Shown here one piece after another: positions 60,701 to 63,856 of a DNA stretch of 64,000 nt. How positions within the stretch are numbered: the stretch's first letter is position 1; each line of letters starts with the position of its first letter. Under the pieces are notes generated by a model. That model saw only the letters and a list, made by a program, of their open reading frames with translations, had not been told where the DNA came from and did not search any database. The DNA is from Sternotherus odoratus (lineage: Eukaryota > Chordata > Testudines > Kinosternidae): positions 4,040,651 to 4,104,650 of the forward strand of contig JAVMKO010000003.1 of NCBI GenBank assembly GCA_032164245.1. The letters are read 5' to 3'. Position numbers and translations under genes: made by a program.

Positions 60701-63700
60701 GCTAACCCGATGCCTAGGAGACATGAACTGTGCTGGGGTGATCCCTGGACTGTTCATGGGGGAGCTATTGAGGTTTAAAAGGTGGTTATTGTTCTGGGGA
60801 CCAACTTGGCCCTGGCTTAAGGCAACGTTGGCTCCAATCTGATTCCCAGGTGAACACCCAAAGCTCGTCTGGCCGGCGTTGGAATTGCTGCCATGGAGGC
60901 CAGAGCCTGGCTGCTGATTGACGTTGGTCACCAACATGCCGCTGTTGGCTGGAGGGATGGCGGATGAGAGAGCCATGCCTTGCCCTGGGGAGATGCTGGA
61001 GTTCAACGCAGGGCTGACACGGGGAAGGGGCATCCCCGAATTAGTGTTCTCTTGAGGAGAGAGCATATGGTGATCCCTGGAAGAAACAAAAAAAAGACAG
61101 AGGGGCTGGGCGGTGGAGAAAGACAACTCAGAAGACGACTCAACTAAATCTGTAAATACACCTCAACTAAGCCTCTCCAGCCTCGTTGGGATGAAACTAT
61201 CCCATAGACACACCAGGCCTGGTAAATCTGCACCTGCAGCTTGTAAGATATGGTGTTTTCACAGTCTTTCCTAGCCTCACCACTACACTAGGATCCCAGG
61301 AGGAAAGAAAGCGTATTTCAGTAGCATTTGTGGATGGAGCAGCTACACTGATCTCGGCAGGTACTTCGTGGATTGTGCAGCATTATGGCAACTGAGGGGT
61401 TACAAATCTATCTCAGGAGGGAAGGTCTACTTTGGGCTGGGTACTCTCCCATTGGCAGGAAGAGGAGAGCGCTAAGAGAATATAATTCTTCCCCCCACCA
61501 TCCGGTTGCATCTATTTAACACACTAAGTTCCCCCCCTCTTTCCTGTTCTTTAACAACCTCTCCCTCCTGAACAAGTTGGAGTGCAAGTTCTCTGGTGCA
61601 GGGCGTGAACCATAGGCGTGTTGGTAAAGCAACATGTGAACTCGTGGTGCTGCATAAGCATCGGATATAACTTCAAAGCCACAGAAATAGCCAAATGTTA
61701 GTGAACTTTTGCTGCCTTGGCTTTCAAACATGCACTAAGATCCCCCAGCGCAGCCTCTGGCTGTGGGATTGCAGCCCCAAAACCAGCATGAGAGGATCAC
61801 CCCAGCATAGAACCAGCGCTGTGAATCCTATGCTATCACCCTGATCCTGACCGCACTTATAGGCGCCTCGACACCATTGGAAGCTGATCTAGCTTACAGC
61901 AGCCTCCAGACTGCCCCTACTCCTGAGCTGGGCTGTGTACTCCTCAGCCACAGCTGAGGACCCAGGACAAACCTGTGAGCTAGTAGCGATTTCACCCCAA
62001 GCTCCTGGCACTCACCTGTCAATGATATGGATGCCCATGATGAAAGGCTGCATTTCTGAGCTTTGGGGATAGCAGAGCTTACACTTGGTGTGGGCGCTAA
62101 GTACCGTCCCATCGCTCAGCGTGAATCTGTACGATGGACTGAAGGCCGTGCCACGTGTCATCACTGCGGGGGGAAACAAACCAGACGTGATCCATCCATC
62201 TGCTTAGCAATTCAGGCAGGGCTCACTAAACCTCCGAGGAGGGATGTGCGGGGTGCAGAATGGTGGTGAAGGTAGCAAGGGACTGACTTCCACCATCCAT
62301 GTGCACGTGAGGACAGCAACACAGAGTTTGCAGCCACCTTTGCACCTTCCCCTCCTTCCACCACCCACCTGCGCTCTGTATATTTTAGCCAAAGATCCCG
62401 CCATTAGTGTGCAAACAATGCAAGTCAAAAATAATCCCACAGTGAAGTTCTGGCAATCCAGGTAGTCTCTCTGCACTGCTCTTCACTGCCTTATCATGGT
62501 TACATCACCATTTTCAGCAGCACTAACCCAGTGTATTGCAGCTAAGGTGACCAGCTAACAAGTGTGAAAAATCAGGACAGGTGGTAATCATAGGATTGGA
62601 AGGGACCTCGAGAGGTCATCTAGTCCAGTCCCCTGCACTCATGGCAGGACTAAGTATTACCCTGACCATCCTATAGCACGGTAATAGGTGCCTATCTAAG
62701 ACAAAGCCCAGAATATCGGTACTGCCCCTATAAAATGGGGACATCTTGTCACCCTAGTAGCAGGGGGAGATCTGAAGGGTGTTGTGATGTAAGTTAACTT
62801 CTCAGTGCTGCTTGCTGTGGGCAGGGACATGGGGTACAATGCGGGCCAGGAATGTCTGAGCTGTAATTGATTGACTCATGAATGTACTCCTATTTAAATC
62901 CATTAAGCACCGTCCTTGAGCACACAGTGCTATAGTAGCTGAAAGTGCAATTATTCAATCACCAGTGTACGGTACATACCCAGTGTACCTTGATGAATGC
63001 ATGCCAGGTACTGAGAGCTGCAGCAGGATACTAACCACTGCAGCACTGGCAGGATTAAATCTCTCAACGCTCAGCCAATCTCCCTCTGCGACATTCTGAC
63101 TCTTCCTGACTTCCTTTGTTAGCGTCCTCACCAACAGTGCATCAAGCTTCCATGACAAACCCCCAGAGGGAACAATGTCCTAAATCACTACCACGATCAG
63201 AGGAAAACCCTGCTAAAAAAACTATCGAAAAGGAAGAGAGCTTGAAGATCAGGCATGGGGACTTTGACACTGGGTCTGATGTGCACATGGAGTGTGGGAG
63301 GAAAAGAAAATCACCCTCTGGTTTCAATGCAATGACCACTGTCGGTCTTCGGAAGTTGGTCTCAATTCTTTATGTGCAGAAGGGTGTGAACAAACCTCTA
63401 GCCTGGCACGACACACATGCGTTTTGGGCCAATCATATCTCCGCAGCAAGTTACTGTAGCAGTGCTGGGATGGGAATGGCAGCTTGTGGAGTGCTGTGAG
63501 ATCCACAGCCAGCCTCTCCAGTTGCAAGAGCCATTTCTGTGCTACTGAGCCTTTTCTGCTACTTCTTTGGCACTTTGTTATTAGTGCAGAATCCGTTTTT
63601 TCCAGAACACACTTATCCAGCAACAAGGGTTATGCATCAGCCTCTGATGGAACCCCCAACCCCACCCCCACCCCAATATGCAAGGCAAAGTACAGCAAAG

Positions 63701-63856
63701 AGAGAAGCCTTTTACCTTCTTGAAATAGCTGTTTGGCATAAGATGGCTCTCTGCCCTGAGGCTGGAAGAAAGCATAGATGCACTTCCGCACTAAATCCTC
63801 CCAGCCAGTCCTGCCTGCGGCTCTTAGGGAACTGGTGTCAATGGAGATTATTTTAC
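617..63856 (-). CDS. NCOA1: Nuclear receptor coactivator 1 (SRC-1), 3' portion, 14 exons
   Basis: This is a p160 steroid-receptor coactivator. It binds ligand-activated nuclear receptors through LXXLL motifs and recruits CBP/p300 and methyltransferases to promoters in the nucleus. Exons on the minus strand, 5' to 3': 63716-63856, 62016-62163, 59753-61076, 39551-39734, 32475-32660 (putative cassette), 26786-26912, 22034-22202, 17976-18290, 17442-17543, 14359-14758, 12025-12199, 6460-6643, 2473-2562, 617-787. All introns are GT-AG and every codon phase joins. The order is PAS-B, Ser/Pro-rich linker, three LXXLL boxes, AD1, Gln-rich AD2/acetyltransferase region, C-terminal LLQQLL. Three features separate it from NCOA2 and NCOA3: the C-terminal LXXLL, the LNRP repertoire around 18.0 kb, and near-identity to SRC-1 in AD1 and the receptor-interaction region. 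No frameshift or stop is seen in any exon, so the gene appears intact. The bHLH and PAS-A exons lie outside the window. Confidence 0.97.
788..2472 (-). other. NCOA1: NCOA1 last intron
   Basis: 1.7 kb, non-coding. No named repeat was recognised. Pyrimidine-rich acceptor TTTTGTGTCCCAG precedes the last exon. Confidence 0.85.
2473..2562 (-). CDS. NCOA1: NCOA1 penultimate exon
   Basis: The exon is 90 bases, exactly 30 codons (phase 0-0): [20 protein letters not shown] and [13 protein letters not shown]-1 has [20 protein letters not shown] at this place, so two to four substitutions. It is too short to appear as a long open frame and was placed by homology and by splice sites GACAG|GTAAATG and CAG|GTCAGTAAG. 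Confidence 0.96.
4070..4609 (+). mobile_element. CR1 LINE 3' fragment
   Basis: The CR1 C-terminal coding remnant reads [15 protein letters not shown] and FKKDVDKLE. The 3' tail GGGCTGGACTAGATGACTTC and GAGGTCCCTTTCAACCCTGT ends TTCTCTGATTCTA, the CR1 terminal microsatellite-like octamer. It is 5' truncated and decayed. Confidence 0.9.
5296..5500 (+). mobile_element. Turtle tRNA-derived SINE (Cry-type)
   Basis: The tRNA-like head has an A box ATAGCTCAGTGG (5308-5319) and a B box GGTTGTGAGTTCAATCC (5346-5362), the internal Pol III promoter. The body continues AGGGATCTGGGGCAAAAAAT and GGACTGGACTCAATGACCTT. The tail is pyrimidine-rich. This family is known from cryptodiran turtles and is the strongest taxonomic marker here. 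It is not a functional tRNA, as there is no acceptor stem or anticodon arm that pairs. Confidence 0.92.
6460..6643 (-). CDS. NCOA1: NCOA1 exon, C-terminal region (Met/Gln-rich)
   Basis: The exon is 184 bases: one split base plus 61 codons, ending in phase 0. It encodes [53 protein letters not shown] and [11 protein letters not shown]-1 has the same [13 protein letters not shown] and [12 protein letters not shown] blocks. The donor is CAG|GTCAGT and the acceptor is TTCACAG|T. Confidence 0.97.
7260..7940 (+). mobile_element. LINE-type 3' tail interrupted by a foldback element
   Basis: GGGTTCAGCTGATTGCCATA, TTTGGGGTCGGGAAGGAATT, TTTCCTCCAGGGCAGATTGG and, after the insert, TTATTACAGGAGTGGGTGGG and GTGCAGGAGGTCAGACTAGA ending TCTATGAGTCTAT. 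This is a tail common in turtle genomes. The insert occupies 7569-7820. Confidence 0.72.
7569..7820. mobile_element. Foldback non-autonomous DNA transposon (family A copy 1)
   Basis: Starts GCTGGTCCCCACTGG and ends GAAGACCAGGCA, inverted. ATAGG flanks both sides (7564-7568 and 7821-7825), and the LINE tail reads through if it is removed. Internal palindrome CAGCTACTTGAATCACGTAGCTG and CCAGCTTGCG..CAAGCTGG. A run of 17 G lies at 7582-7598. Confidence 0.82.
8125..8590 (+). mobile_element. CR1-like LINE 3' fragment
   Basis: The coding remnant [20 protein letters not shown] and [20 protein letters not shown] is a classic CR1 RT C-terminus. It continues to the tail GGGTCAGACCAGATGATCAC and CCTTGGAATCTATGAA at 8530-8580. 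It is old and frame-broken. Confidence 0.85.
8955..9345 (-). mobile_element. CR1 LINE 3' region
   Basis: On the plus strand the antisense reads GTCAGACCAAAAGTCCATCT, CTGACAGTGGCCAATGCCAG, TGGCTAATAGCCATCGATGG and CAAGGAGTTCCACAGGTTGA. The minus-strand frame gives [15 protein letters not shown] and [13 protein letters not shown], the CR1 C-terminus. Confidence 0.88.
12025..12199 (-). CDS. NCOA1: NCOA1 exon, C-terminal region
   Basis: The exon is 175 bases with two split-codon bases at each end. It encodes [59 protein letters not shown]-1 has the same [13 protein letters not shown] block, and FAPSLSP is conserved. The donor is TAATAA|GTAAGTT and the acceptor is CCCAG|GC. It diverges in the middle, where human has a shorter Pro run. 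Confidence 0.96.
12412..13309 (-). mobile_element. Tigger/pogo-like element with palindromic end and GC-rich array (copy 1)
   Basis: TA duplications at 12410-12411 and 13310-13311. Left end CAGTAAACCCTCGATTTAAC; right end the inverted GATATAACCTCCACTG-type terminus (GAGGTTTCACTG at 13298-13309). The interior 12500-13140 is an array of inverted GC-rich words (GGCTCCCCGC / GCGGGGAGC, and CGGGCGGG / CCCGCCCG) separated by GTTGACAGCTCCCGCC. The right end is itself a hairpin (13149-13309). Compare the 25684 copy, which is much shorter and lacks the extra arm. Long frames in all directions are compositional. Confidence 0.88.
13149..13309. repeat. Long hairpin at the right end of the Tigger-type element
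   Basis: The left arm (13149-13226, starting AGTAAAACCTCTATATAACG) and the right arm (13233-13309) are near-perfect inverted copies of about 75 bases around an A-rich loop (13227-13232). The left arm starts with the same words as a full element terminus, so this looks like a terminal duplication or a complete short foldback element. Confidence 0.9.
14029..14160 (+). repeat. MIR-like (CORE) SINE fragment
   Basis: CAGCATGGTCTAGTGGACAC, CTTGGGCAAGTCACATCC and CTCTGTGCCTCAATTTCCCC are the conserved core and its downstream part. Confidence 0.6.
14359..14758 (-). CDS. NCOA1: NCOA1 exon, Gln/Pro/Met-rich AD2 region
   Basis: The exon is 400 bases. It begins [20 protein letters not shown] and continues [68 protein letters not shown] and [10 protein letters not shown]. 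These match SRC-1 with scattered substitutions. The last base starts a Gly codon completed in the next exon. The acceptor is CTCCTGCAG|CCACC and the donor is CAG|GTACGT. In SRC-1 this region binds CARM1/PRMT1 and has reported acetyltransferase activity. Confidence 0.97.
14759..17441 (-). other. NCOA1: NCOA1 intron
   Basis: 2.7 kb. It contains a MIR-like SINE (16275-16420), followed by a short tandem of GTGTGCGTACAGTGTCT at about 16460-16490, and a CCCAG tandem at 15954-15972. Nothing else is recognised. Confidence 0.8.
16275..16420 (+). repeat. MIR-like (CORE) SINE fragment
   Basis: GCCTAGTGGAGAGGGTACTG, TCTATTCCCAGCTCTGCCAC and CACTGGGTGAGTCCC are in MIR head-to-core order. The following CTGTAAACTCTCTAGAGCAG is the usual downstream part. 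Confidence 0.6.
17442..17543 (-). CDS. NCOA1: NCOA1 small exon, Gln-rich region
   Basis: The exon is 102 bases (34 codons, phase 0-0). It encodes [20 protein letters not shown] and [14 protein letters not shown], corresponding to the SRC-1 segment LIHQNRQAILNQFAATAPVG. No open frame of more than 60 codons from an ATG covers it. It was found by matching the SRC-1 order and by splice sites CTCCAG|CTGC and CTCAG|GTAATG. Confidence 0.95.
17544..17975 (-). other. NCOA1: NCOA1 short intron
   Basis: 432 bases. No repeat or gene is seen. The acceptor at its 3' end is pyrimidine-rich (CCTCCTCTCCAG). Confidence 0.88.
17976..18290 (-). CDS. NCOA1: NCOA1 exon, post-AD1 Gln/Pro region
   Basis: The exon is 315 bases (105 codons, phase 0-0). 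It encodes [77 protein letters not shown] and [13 protein letters not shown]. The [11 protein letters not shown] and [12 protein letters not shown] blocks are SRC-1 hallmarks in the methyltransferase-binding and acetyltransferase region. The acceptor is AAACAG|GGAGG and the donor is CAG|GTGACT, a weak match. Preceding GID KLVQ joins in frame. Confidence 0.97.
18291..22033 (-). other. NCOA1: NCOA1 intron after AD1
   Basis: 3.7 kb. I see no repeat that I can name with confidence and no gene. Short open frames here have no domain signature. Confidence 0.8.
22034..22202 (-). CDS. NCOA1: NCOA1 exon, CBP/p300-binding AD1
   Basis: The exon is 169 bases and encodes [40 protein letters not shown] and [16 protein letters not shown]. 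The three amphipathic helices ([19 protein letters not shown]) form AD1, which folds with the NCBD of CBP/p300. It differs from the SRC-1 family by only about two residues. The acceptor is CACAG|G and the donor is CAG|GTAGCA, a weak match. Confidence 0.97.
23801..24085. mobile_element. Foldback non-autonomous DNA transposon (family A copy 2)
   Basis: Ends GGGTACAGCTACACTACC and TTGTGTAGCCCAGCCC, inverted. Internal palindrome ATCGATTTATCGCGTCTCAT / AGACACGAGAAATCGAT and a CAGCTACAC/GCTGAAGTTGC stem. Same family as 7569, 45968 and 48644. Confidence 0.75.
25684..26054 (+). mobile_element. Tigger/pogo-like non-autonomous element (copy 2)
   Basis: Starts CAGTAAAACCTTGATTTAAC and ends with the inverted AAATCGGGGTTTTACTG, flanked by TA on both sides (25682-25683, 26055-26056). 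TA duplication and this terminal sequence indicate a Tc1/mariner-pogo type element. The right end carries CCGTTGCATCCGAAGTCCG, also found at the left end of the 12412 copy, so the two copies are in opposite orientations. No transposase is present. Confidence 0.88.
26398..26640. mobile_element. Foldback DNA element (family B, diverged)
   Basis: The centre GGGCTTCAGAGCCCAGGCTT / CAGCCTGGGCCCAAAC resembles the 42193 family and has a similar layout with outer TACACCTACACAGCCAG. The ends are too diverged to place exactly. Confidence 0.45.
26786..26912 (-). CDS. NCOA1: NCOA1 exon, start of AD1
   Basis: The exon is 127 bases with two split-codon bases at each end. It encodes [27 protein letters not shown] and VSLNKPD, matching the SRC-1 segment LPELELEAIDNQFGQPG...DQIPW. 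This begins the CBP/p300-interaction region. The donor is GACGA|GTAAGTA and the acceptor is CCAATCAG|GATTG. It is more diverged from mammals after the IPW motif. Confidence 0.95.
29810..31135 (+). pseudogene. CR1 LINE, 3' RT portion, split by a SINE
   Basis: Frames read [12 protein letters not shown] and then TFADDSK (catalytic FADD at 29893-29904), followed by [12 protein letters not shown] and the C-terminal CR1 words near 30560-30800. The tail is GGGTCTGATCCAGTCTGG and ATTCCTATGGTCG at about 31095-31130. A SINE interrupts it at 30346-30551. Stops show that it is dead. It lies antisense to NCOA1. Confidence 0.82.
30346..30551 (+). mobile_element. Turtle tRNA-derived SINE (Cry-type), nested in CR1
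   Basis: GGATAGCAGTGGTTTGAGCA (A-box region, two bases shorter than the 5296 copy), GGTTCAGAGTTCAATCC (B box), then AGGGATCTGGGGCAGAAAAT and a pyrimidine/T-rich tail. AAGGCCT flanks both sides (30339-30345 and 30552-30558), a target duplication. The host CR1 sequence resumes directly after it. Confidence 0.9.
31938..32130. repeat. Inverted-repeat element with CGTGTTGGTC end
   Basis: Two arms of about 65 bases face each other: GACAAGGTGGGTGAGGTAAT ... CAACTTCTGTTGGTGAG and CTCACCAACAGAAGTTGG ... CCTCACCCACTTTGTC. The left edge reads GCTGTAGCCGTGTTGGTC. It resembles the 35570-35595 end (GACTAACACGGCTAC) on the opposite strand, so the two may be related families. Confidence 0.65.
32475..32660 (-). 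CDS. NCOA1: Putative NCOA1 cassette exon (186 bases)
   Basis: An open stretch bounded by an AG acceptor (TCTCTAG|CTATTAACGG) and a strong donor (ATACAG|GTATGTG). It starts after two bases of a codon and ends one base into the next, so it fits the phase-1 junction between 39551 and 26912 and can be skipped or included without a frame change. It encodes [46 protein letters not shown] and [10 protein letters not shown], a Pro/Ser/Gly/Gln-rich composition like the rest of the coactivator. The acceptor's pyrimidine tract is weak, as in many alternative exons. I do not recall it in human SRC-1, where the flanking exons are adjacent. It could be an ancestral exon lost in mammals, a lineage-specific exon, or a chance open frame. 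Confidence 0.65.
32971..33325. mobile_element. Non-autonomous hAT (Charlie-like) element
   Basis: Starts CAGGGGTAGGCAACC and ends GGCTGCCGACCCCTG, inverted. Flanks AGGTCGGC (32963-32970) and AGGTAGGC (33326-33333) form an 8-base duplication with one mismatch. No transposase is present. Confidence 0.85.
33737..34271. mobile_element. Non-autonomous hAT-type element, G-rich
   Basis: Termini CAGGGCCGGCGACAGG and CTGTCGCCGGCCCTG are perfect inverted repeats over about 15 bases. Flanks GCCTCAGG (33729-33736) and GCCTCAAG (34272-34279) are an 8-base duplication with one mismatch. The interior is G-rich with repeated GCTGGGCTGGG words and internal palindromes (GTAGAGCTGTACC / GGTACAGCTCTAC). The long frames inside reflect composition. 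Confidence 0.85.
34985..35605 (+). repeat. Abundant turtle-type interspersed repeat, class uncertain
   Basis: The 3' part (35460-35595) has GCATCCGACGAAGTGGGTAT, CCCACGAAAGCTTATGC, TTTAAGGTGCCACAGGACTT and CCAGACTAACACGGCTACC, words I recognise as common in turtle genomes. The 5' part contains an open frame (35003-35368) with [20 protein letters not shown] that looks protein-derived. I cannot assign a superfamily; Penelope-like or another retroelement is possible. Confidence 0.6.
35855..35998 (-). mobile_element. CR1 LINE 3'-end fragment
   Basis: Antisense CR1 tail on the plus strand: GAATGGCCATTCGGAGTTCA, CCAGTATCAGGACAGTGGCC and AGTGCCAGGTGCTTCGG. Confidence 0.78.
37016..38480 (-). pseudogene. 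CR1 LINE, RT remnant, decayed and interrupted
   Basis: On the minus strand the RT region is legible around 38250-38440 (a decayed form of the SPGPDG..PRVLKEL and GNYRP motifs), then [15 protein letters not shown] (about 38190). The 3' coding part lies at 37016-37660 and ends in the AACTCCTTGCC-type tail. Bases 37680-37990 do not read as CR1 and may be a later insertion, unidentified. Full of stops, an old copy in the sense orientation of NCOA1. Confidence 0.8.
39029..39048. repeat. G homopolymer
   Basis: About 19 consecutive G bases. Length may be unreliable in short-read assemblies. Confidence 0.8.
39551..39734 (-). CDS. NCOA1: NCOA1 exon upstream of AD1
   Basis: The exon is 184 bases, starting in phase 0 and ending with one base of a split codon. 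It encodes [33 protein letters not shown] and [14 protein letters not shown]. It corresponds to the SRC-1 segment with DLDQFDQLLP and a VxxKxE sumoylation-type site (VKPE here). The donor is ATA|GTACGTG and the acceptor is CTTAG|TTTGCT. Without the cassette its last base joins GA at 26912 to form Arg. With the cassette it forms Thr. Confidence 0.95.
40235..40888. mobile_element. Non-autonomous hAT element with perfect 8-base target duplication
   Basis: Starts CAGGGGTGTCCAAACTTTTT and ends TTTGGACATGCCTG, inverted. It is flanked on both sides by TAGTAGGG (40227-40234 and 40889-40896), an exact 8-base duplication diagnostic of hAT insertion. The middle (40296-40715) is an almost pure C/T-rich array of repeated GCCTCGCCT and CCCCGGCTCCG words. 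The long open frames there are compositional and not genes. Confidence 0.9.
40924..41220 (+). repeat. MIR-like (CORE) SINE
   Basis: Head: GATGGCCTTGTGGTTATGGC. Core: TGTGACCTTGTGCAAG and CTGTAAAATGGGGATAATA. Tail: GTACTGAGCACAATGATGCC, then ATAAAACAAATATTATTAAT. These match the order of parts in amniote MIR-type SINEs, which carry a tRNA-like promoter. Confidence 0.7.
42193..42438. mobile_element. Foldback non-autonomous DNA transposon (family B)
   Basis: TATGTCTATACTGCAAAGAG on the left mirrors TATGTCTGCACTGCAATGAG read inward from the right. The arms stay similar for about 105 bases (CTGGCCCATG, TAGACGTTTGGGCT), leaving almost no unique centre. AACCT flanks both sides, a possible partial target duplication. 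Confidence 0.72.
42625..42720 (-). mobile_element. CR1 LINE 3'-end fragment
   Basis: Antisense CR1 tail on the plus strand: AATCAGACCAATAGTCCATC, TAGTTCAGTATCTTATCTCC and GAGTGGCCAGAAG. Confidence 0.65.
43475..43610 (+). repeat. MIR-like (CORE) SINE fragment
   Basis: GGTGTTGTGGTTAAGACACT followed by ATAATTCCCAGCTTTGCC and TTTTGGCAAGTCACTTA. This is the tRNA-like head plus conserved core of an old MIR-type SINE. Confidence 0.55.
43880..44010 (-). mobile_element. CR1-like LINE fragment
   Basis: The antisense of a CR1 3' coding remnant is legible on the plus strand (GTACTTGTAGACCATGATCA, CTTCTCTCCAGTAAACTAAA, then GAGCTTTTTTAGTCTCTCA). Strongly diverged. Confidence 0.5.
44480..44793 (+). mobile_element. 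CR1-like LINE 3' fragment
   Basis: Contains AATGGCTGGAAGTTAAATTC, GTGAGGACAATTAACTCCTG and a tail of the type TTATGCAGGAGATTGGACTA ... TCTTAATGTCTATG, the same tail as at 7850-7935 and 8530-8585. Confidence 0.65.
44792..45386. mobile_element. DNA transposon with about 160-base terminal inverted repeats
   Basis: The left arm begins ATGGCCATGTCTCCACC and the right arm, read on the minus strand, TAAGGCCGTGTCCACCC. The arms stay alignable for about 160 bases through AGCTTACAGC, TGTAAGATTGCA, CTCTCCC and ACATAATTAAACCA. The centre has its own hairpin (GTAACTTACGTTGC / GCAACATAAGTTAT). No transposase is encoded. It directly abuts the LINE tail ending at 44793. Confidence 0.8.
45968..46252. mobile_element. 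Foldback non-autonomous DNA transposon (family A copy 3)
   Basis: Ends GGGCTTGTCTTCACTAC and TGAAGACCAGCCC are inverted. Internal palindromes are GATTGATTTATTGCGTCTCG/CGTGATAAATCGATC, CCAGCTTG..CAAGCTGG and CAGCTACGTTATTAATGTAGCTG. Same family as 7569, 23801 and 48644. Confidence 0.78.
46560..47185 (+). pseudogene. Non-LTR retrotransposon RT C-terminal remnant
   Basis: Degraded coding sequence. In successive frames one reads [30 protein letters not shown], then [32 protein letters not shown] and finally a piece like KTWT.KPRTDWR. This word series (KIKLKIL, RRRLRWLGHVLRM, LLWQP, GRP, TWRR) is the region downstream of the RT in I/Nimb-, RTE- or R1-like LINEs. The clade cannot be fixed by eye. 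Multiple stops show an old, dead copy. Confidence 0.6.
48644..48940. mobile_element. Foldback non-autonomous DNA transposon (family A copy 4)
   Basis: Terminal inverted repeats AGGGCAGGTCTATACTA and AGTGTACACCTGGGCT, with an internal palindrome TCGATTTATCGTG...CACGATAAATTGA and a second stem CTTCAGCTACGCTG/CATGTAGCTGAAG. It shares layout and words with 7569, 23801 and 45968. Probably hAT-related (inference). Confidence 0.75.
50540..50725 (-). mobile_element. CR1 LINE fragment
   Basis: Diverged antisense CR1 tail: GACAGCAGCCAGTGCCAACAG and, further on, GCAAGGAGTTCCACAGG, the conserved motif of turtle CR1 3' regions. Confidence 0.6.
52214..52430 (-). repeat. DIRS right inverted terminal repeat
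   Basis: Inverted copy of 57883-58068, with about 25 extra outer bases (GAGGTTACTTACCTGTAACT) that recur only in the internal complementary region. The right repeat being longer than the left is normal for DIRS. Confidence 0.88.
52466..52560. repeat. DIRS internal complementary region
   Basis: Bases 52466-52516 are the reverse complement of the right end (52212-52260). Bases 52517-52557 match the reverse complement of the left end (58028-58067). The two outer ends are thus represented side by side, the arrangement that DIRS elements use to rebuild their termini through a circular intermediate. Confidence 0.88.
52570..53650 (-). pseudogene. DIRS tyrosine recombinase, broken
   Basis: The N-terminal part contains [20 protein letters not shown] (SAM-like, DNA-binding; about 53500-53560). 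The catalytic part shows [13 protein letters not shown] (first Arg), AHSTRAQ (His-x-x-Arg) and [10 protein letters not shown] (nucleophilic Tyr). This Arg/His-x-x-Arg/Tyr order is characteristic of tyrosine recombinases. The frame shifts near 53437 and again near 52980, so the gene is inactive. It is the 3'-most gene, just inside the internal complementary region. Confidence 0.88.
53612..54397 (-). pseudogene. DIRS RNase H domain, broken
   Basis: The RNase H acidic residues are recognisable: [13 protein letters not shown] (Asp), [12 protein letters not shown] (Glu), [18 protein letters not shown] (Asp) and NTLADHLSR (Asp). A stop at 53969-53971 follows QWGFP. The same frame resumes with NLFATRQNR and runs to 53612 with [20 protein letters not shown], a typical tail after RNase H in these elements. 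The end overlaps the recombinase gene in another frame, as DIRS genes often do. Confidence 0.87.
54400..55480 (-). pseudogene. DIRS reverse transcriptase domain, broken
   Basis: Motifs in order: a PVPEEFKG lead-in and [20 protein letters not shown] (about 55175-55300), motif [14 protein letters not shown], motif [17 protein letters not shown], and the catalytic YLDD box followed by WLIRG (near 54885-54900). A stop codon at 55249-55251 interrupts the domain just before SPYFRIPK. A frameshift lies near 54630, after which the sense sequence continues in another frame towards RNase H. The YLDD form and the order RT-RNase H fit DIRS and Gypsy-like enzymes. Confidence 0.88.
55491..57797 (-). pseudogene. 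DIRS gag-like gene, broken
   Basis: Reading 5' to 3': a Cys-containing N-terminal segment ([16 protein letters not shown], near 57620-57690), a Pro-rich region, a strongly Arg/Ser-repeated segment (about 56800-57100), then the conserved capsid-like part with [36 protein letters not shown] and [12 protein letters not shown] (about 55950-56300), and a short C-terminal piece to 55491. The frame changes near 57500, 56790 and 55730, so it is a pseudogene. Similarity is to DIRS gag proteins as a family. The Arg/Ser region may bind RNA (inference). Confidence 0.8.
57883..58068 (-). repeat. DIRS left inverted terminal repeat
   Basis: About 185 bases inverted relative to 52240-52430. They share the TATATATACCCC box region, the CCTAGCAACAGGCTGGGTCG segment and the outer CATTCCAGTTAGGTGTGCAC segment. 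The outer end reads GTTCTTCTTCGAGTGATTGC on the minus strand. The TATATATA stretch may be the element's own promoter (inference). Confidence 0.9.
59753..61076 (-). CDS. NCOA1: NCOA1 large exon: Ser/Pro-rich linker and three LXXLL boxes
   Basis: The exon is 1,324 bases: one base of a split Arg codon plus 441 codons, ending in phase 0 at a Gln codon. The first two-thirds is a Ser/Pro/Asn/Met-rich linker beginning [15 protein letters not shown]. Then come acidic [20 protein letters not shown] and the nuclear-receptor interaction domain with three helical LXXLL boxes: LVQLL (60260-60274), LHRLL (60101-60115) and LRYLL (59915-59929). These contact the AF-2 groove of liganded receptors. A sumoylation-like VKVEK lies near 59855. 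The linker diverges from human more than the boxes do, as expected for a disordered region. The donor is CAG|GTGGGT and the acceptor is TTCCAG|G. Confidence 0.97.
61077..62015 (-). other. NCOA1: NCOA1 intron between PAS-B and the receptor-interaction exon
   Basis: About 0.94 kb of non-coding sequence. A poly-T/pyrimidine tract precedes the acceptor at 61077-61078. No repeat was recognised with confidence. Confidence 0.85.
62016..62163 (-). CDS. NCOA1: NCOA1 exon, PAS-B domain, second half
   Basis: The exon is 148 bases, with two bases of a split codon at each end. It encodes [31 protein letters not shown] and [11 protein letters not shown], the C-terminal half of PAS-B in SRC-1, including the conserved HTKCKLCYP segment. 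The donor is CAG|GTGAGTG and the acceptor is GCAG|TG. The final Arg codon is completed by the first base of the next exon. Confidence 0.96.
62543..62760. mobile_element. Short inverted-repeat element interrupted by a CR1 fragment
   Basis: The left end (CTAAGGTGACCAGC) and the right end (GTCACCCTAGT read on the other strand) are imperfect inverted copies, the signature of a non-autonomous DNA transposon. A CR1 3' fragment lies inside. The superfamily cannot be settled because no clear target-site duplication was found. Confidence 0.5.
62585..62690 (-). mobile_element. CR1 LINE 3'-end fragment
   Basis: Read on the plus strand this is the familiar antisense CR1 tail (ATAGGATTGGAAGGGACCTC, then GAGAGGTCATCTAGTCCAGT). 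It is the 5'-truncated end of a chicken-repeat-1 LINE in the sense orientation of NCOA1. It sits inside a foldback element and is therefore the younger of the two. Confidence 0.8.
63716..63856 (-). CDS. NCOA1: NCOA1 exon, PAS-B domain, first half
   Basis: The exon is 141 bases. It starts with two bases of a split Gly codon and ends with one base of a split Val codon. It encodes [15 protein letters not shown], then [20 protein letters not shown] and AKQLFQE, which match the SRC-1 PAS-B core almost residue for residue. PAS-B mediates contacts with partners such as STAT6. The acceptor is a pyrimidine-rich CACACAG and the donor is GTAAAAG. It joins in phase to 62163. Confidence 0.96.

Larger units (their letters stand above)
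62164..63715 (-). other. NCOA1: NCOA1 intron between the two PAS-B exons
   Basis: This intron of 1.55 kb holds a foldback element interrupted by a CR1 fragment (62543-62760, listed separately). The rest is unremarkable unique-looking sequence. The short open frames here have no recognisable domain. Confidence 0.85.
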
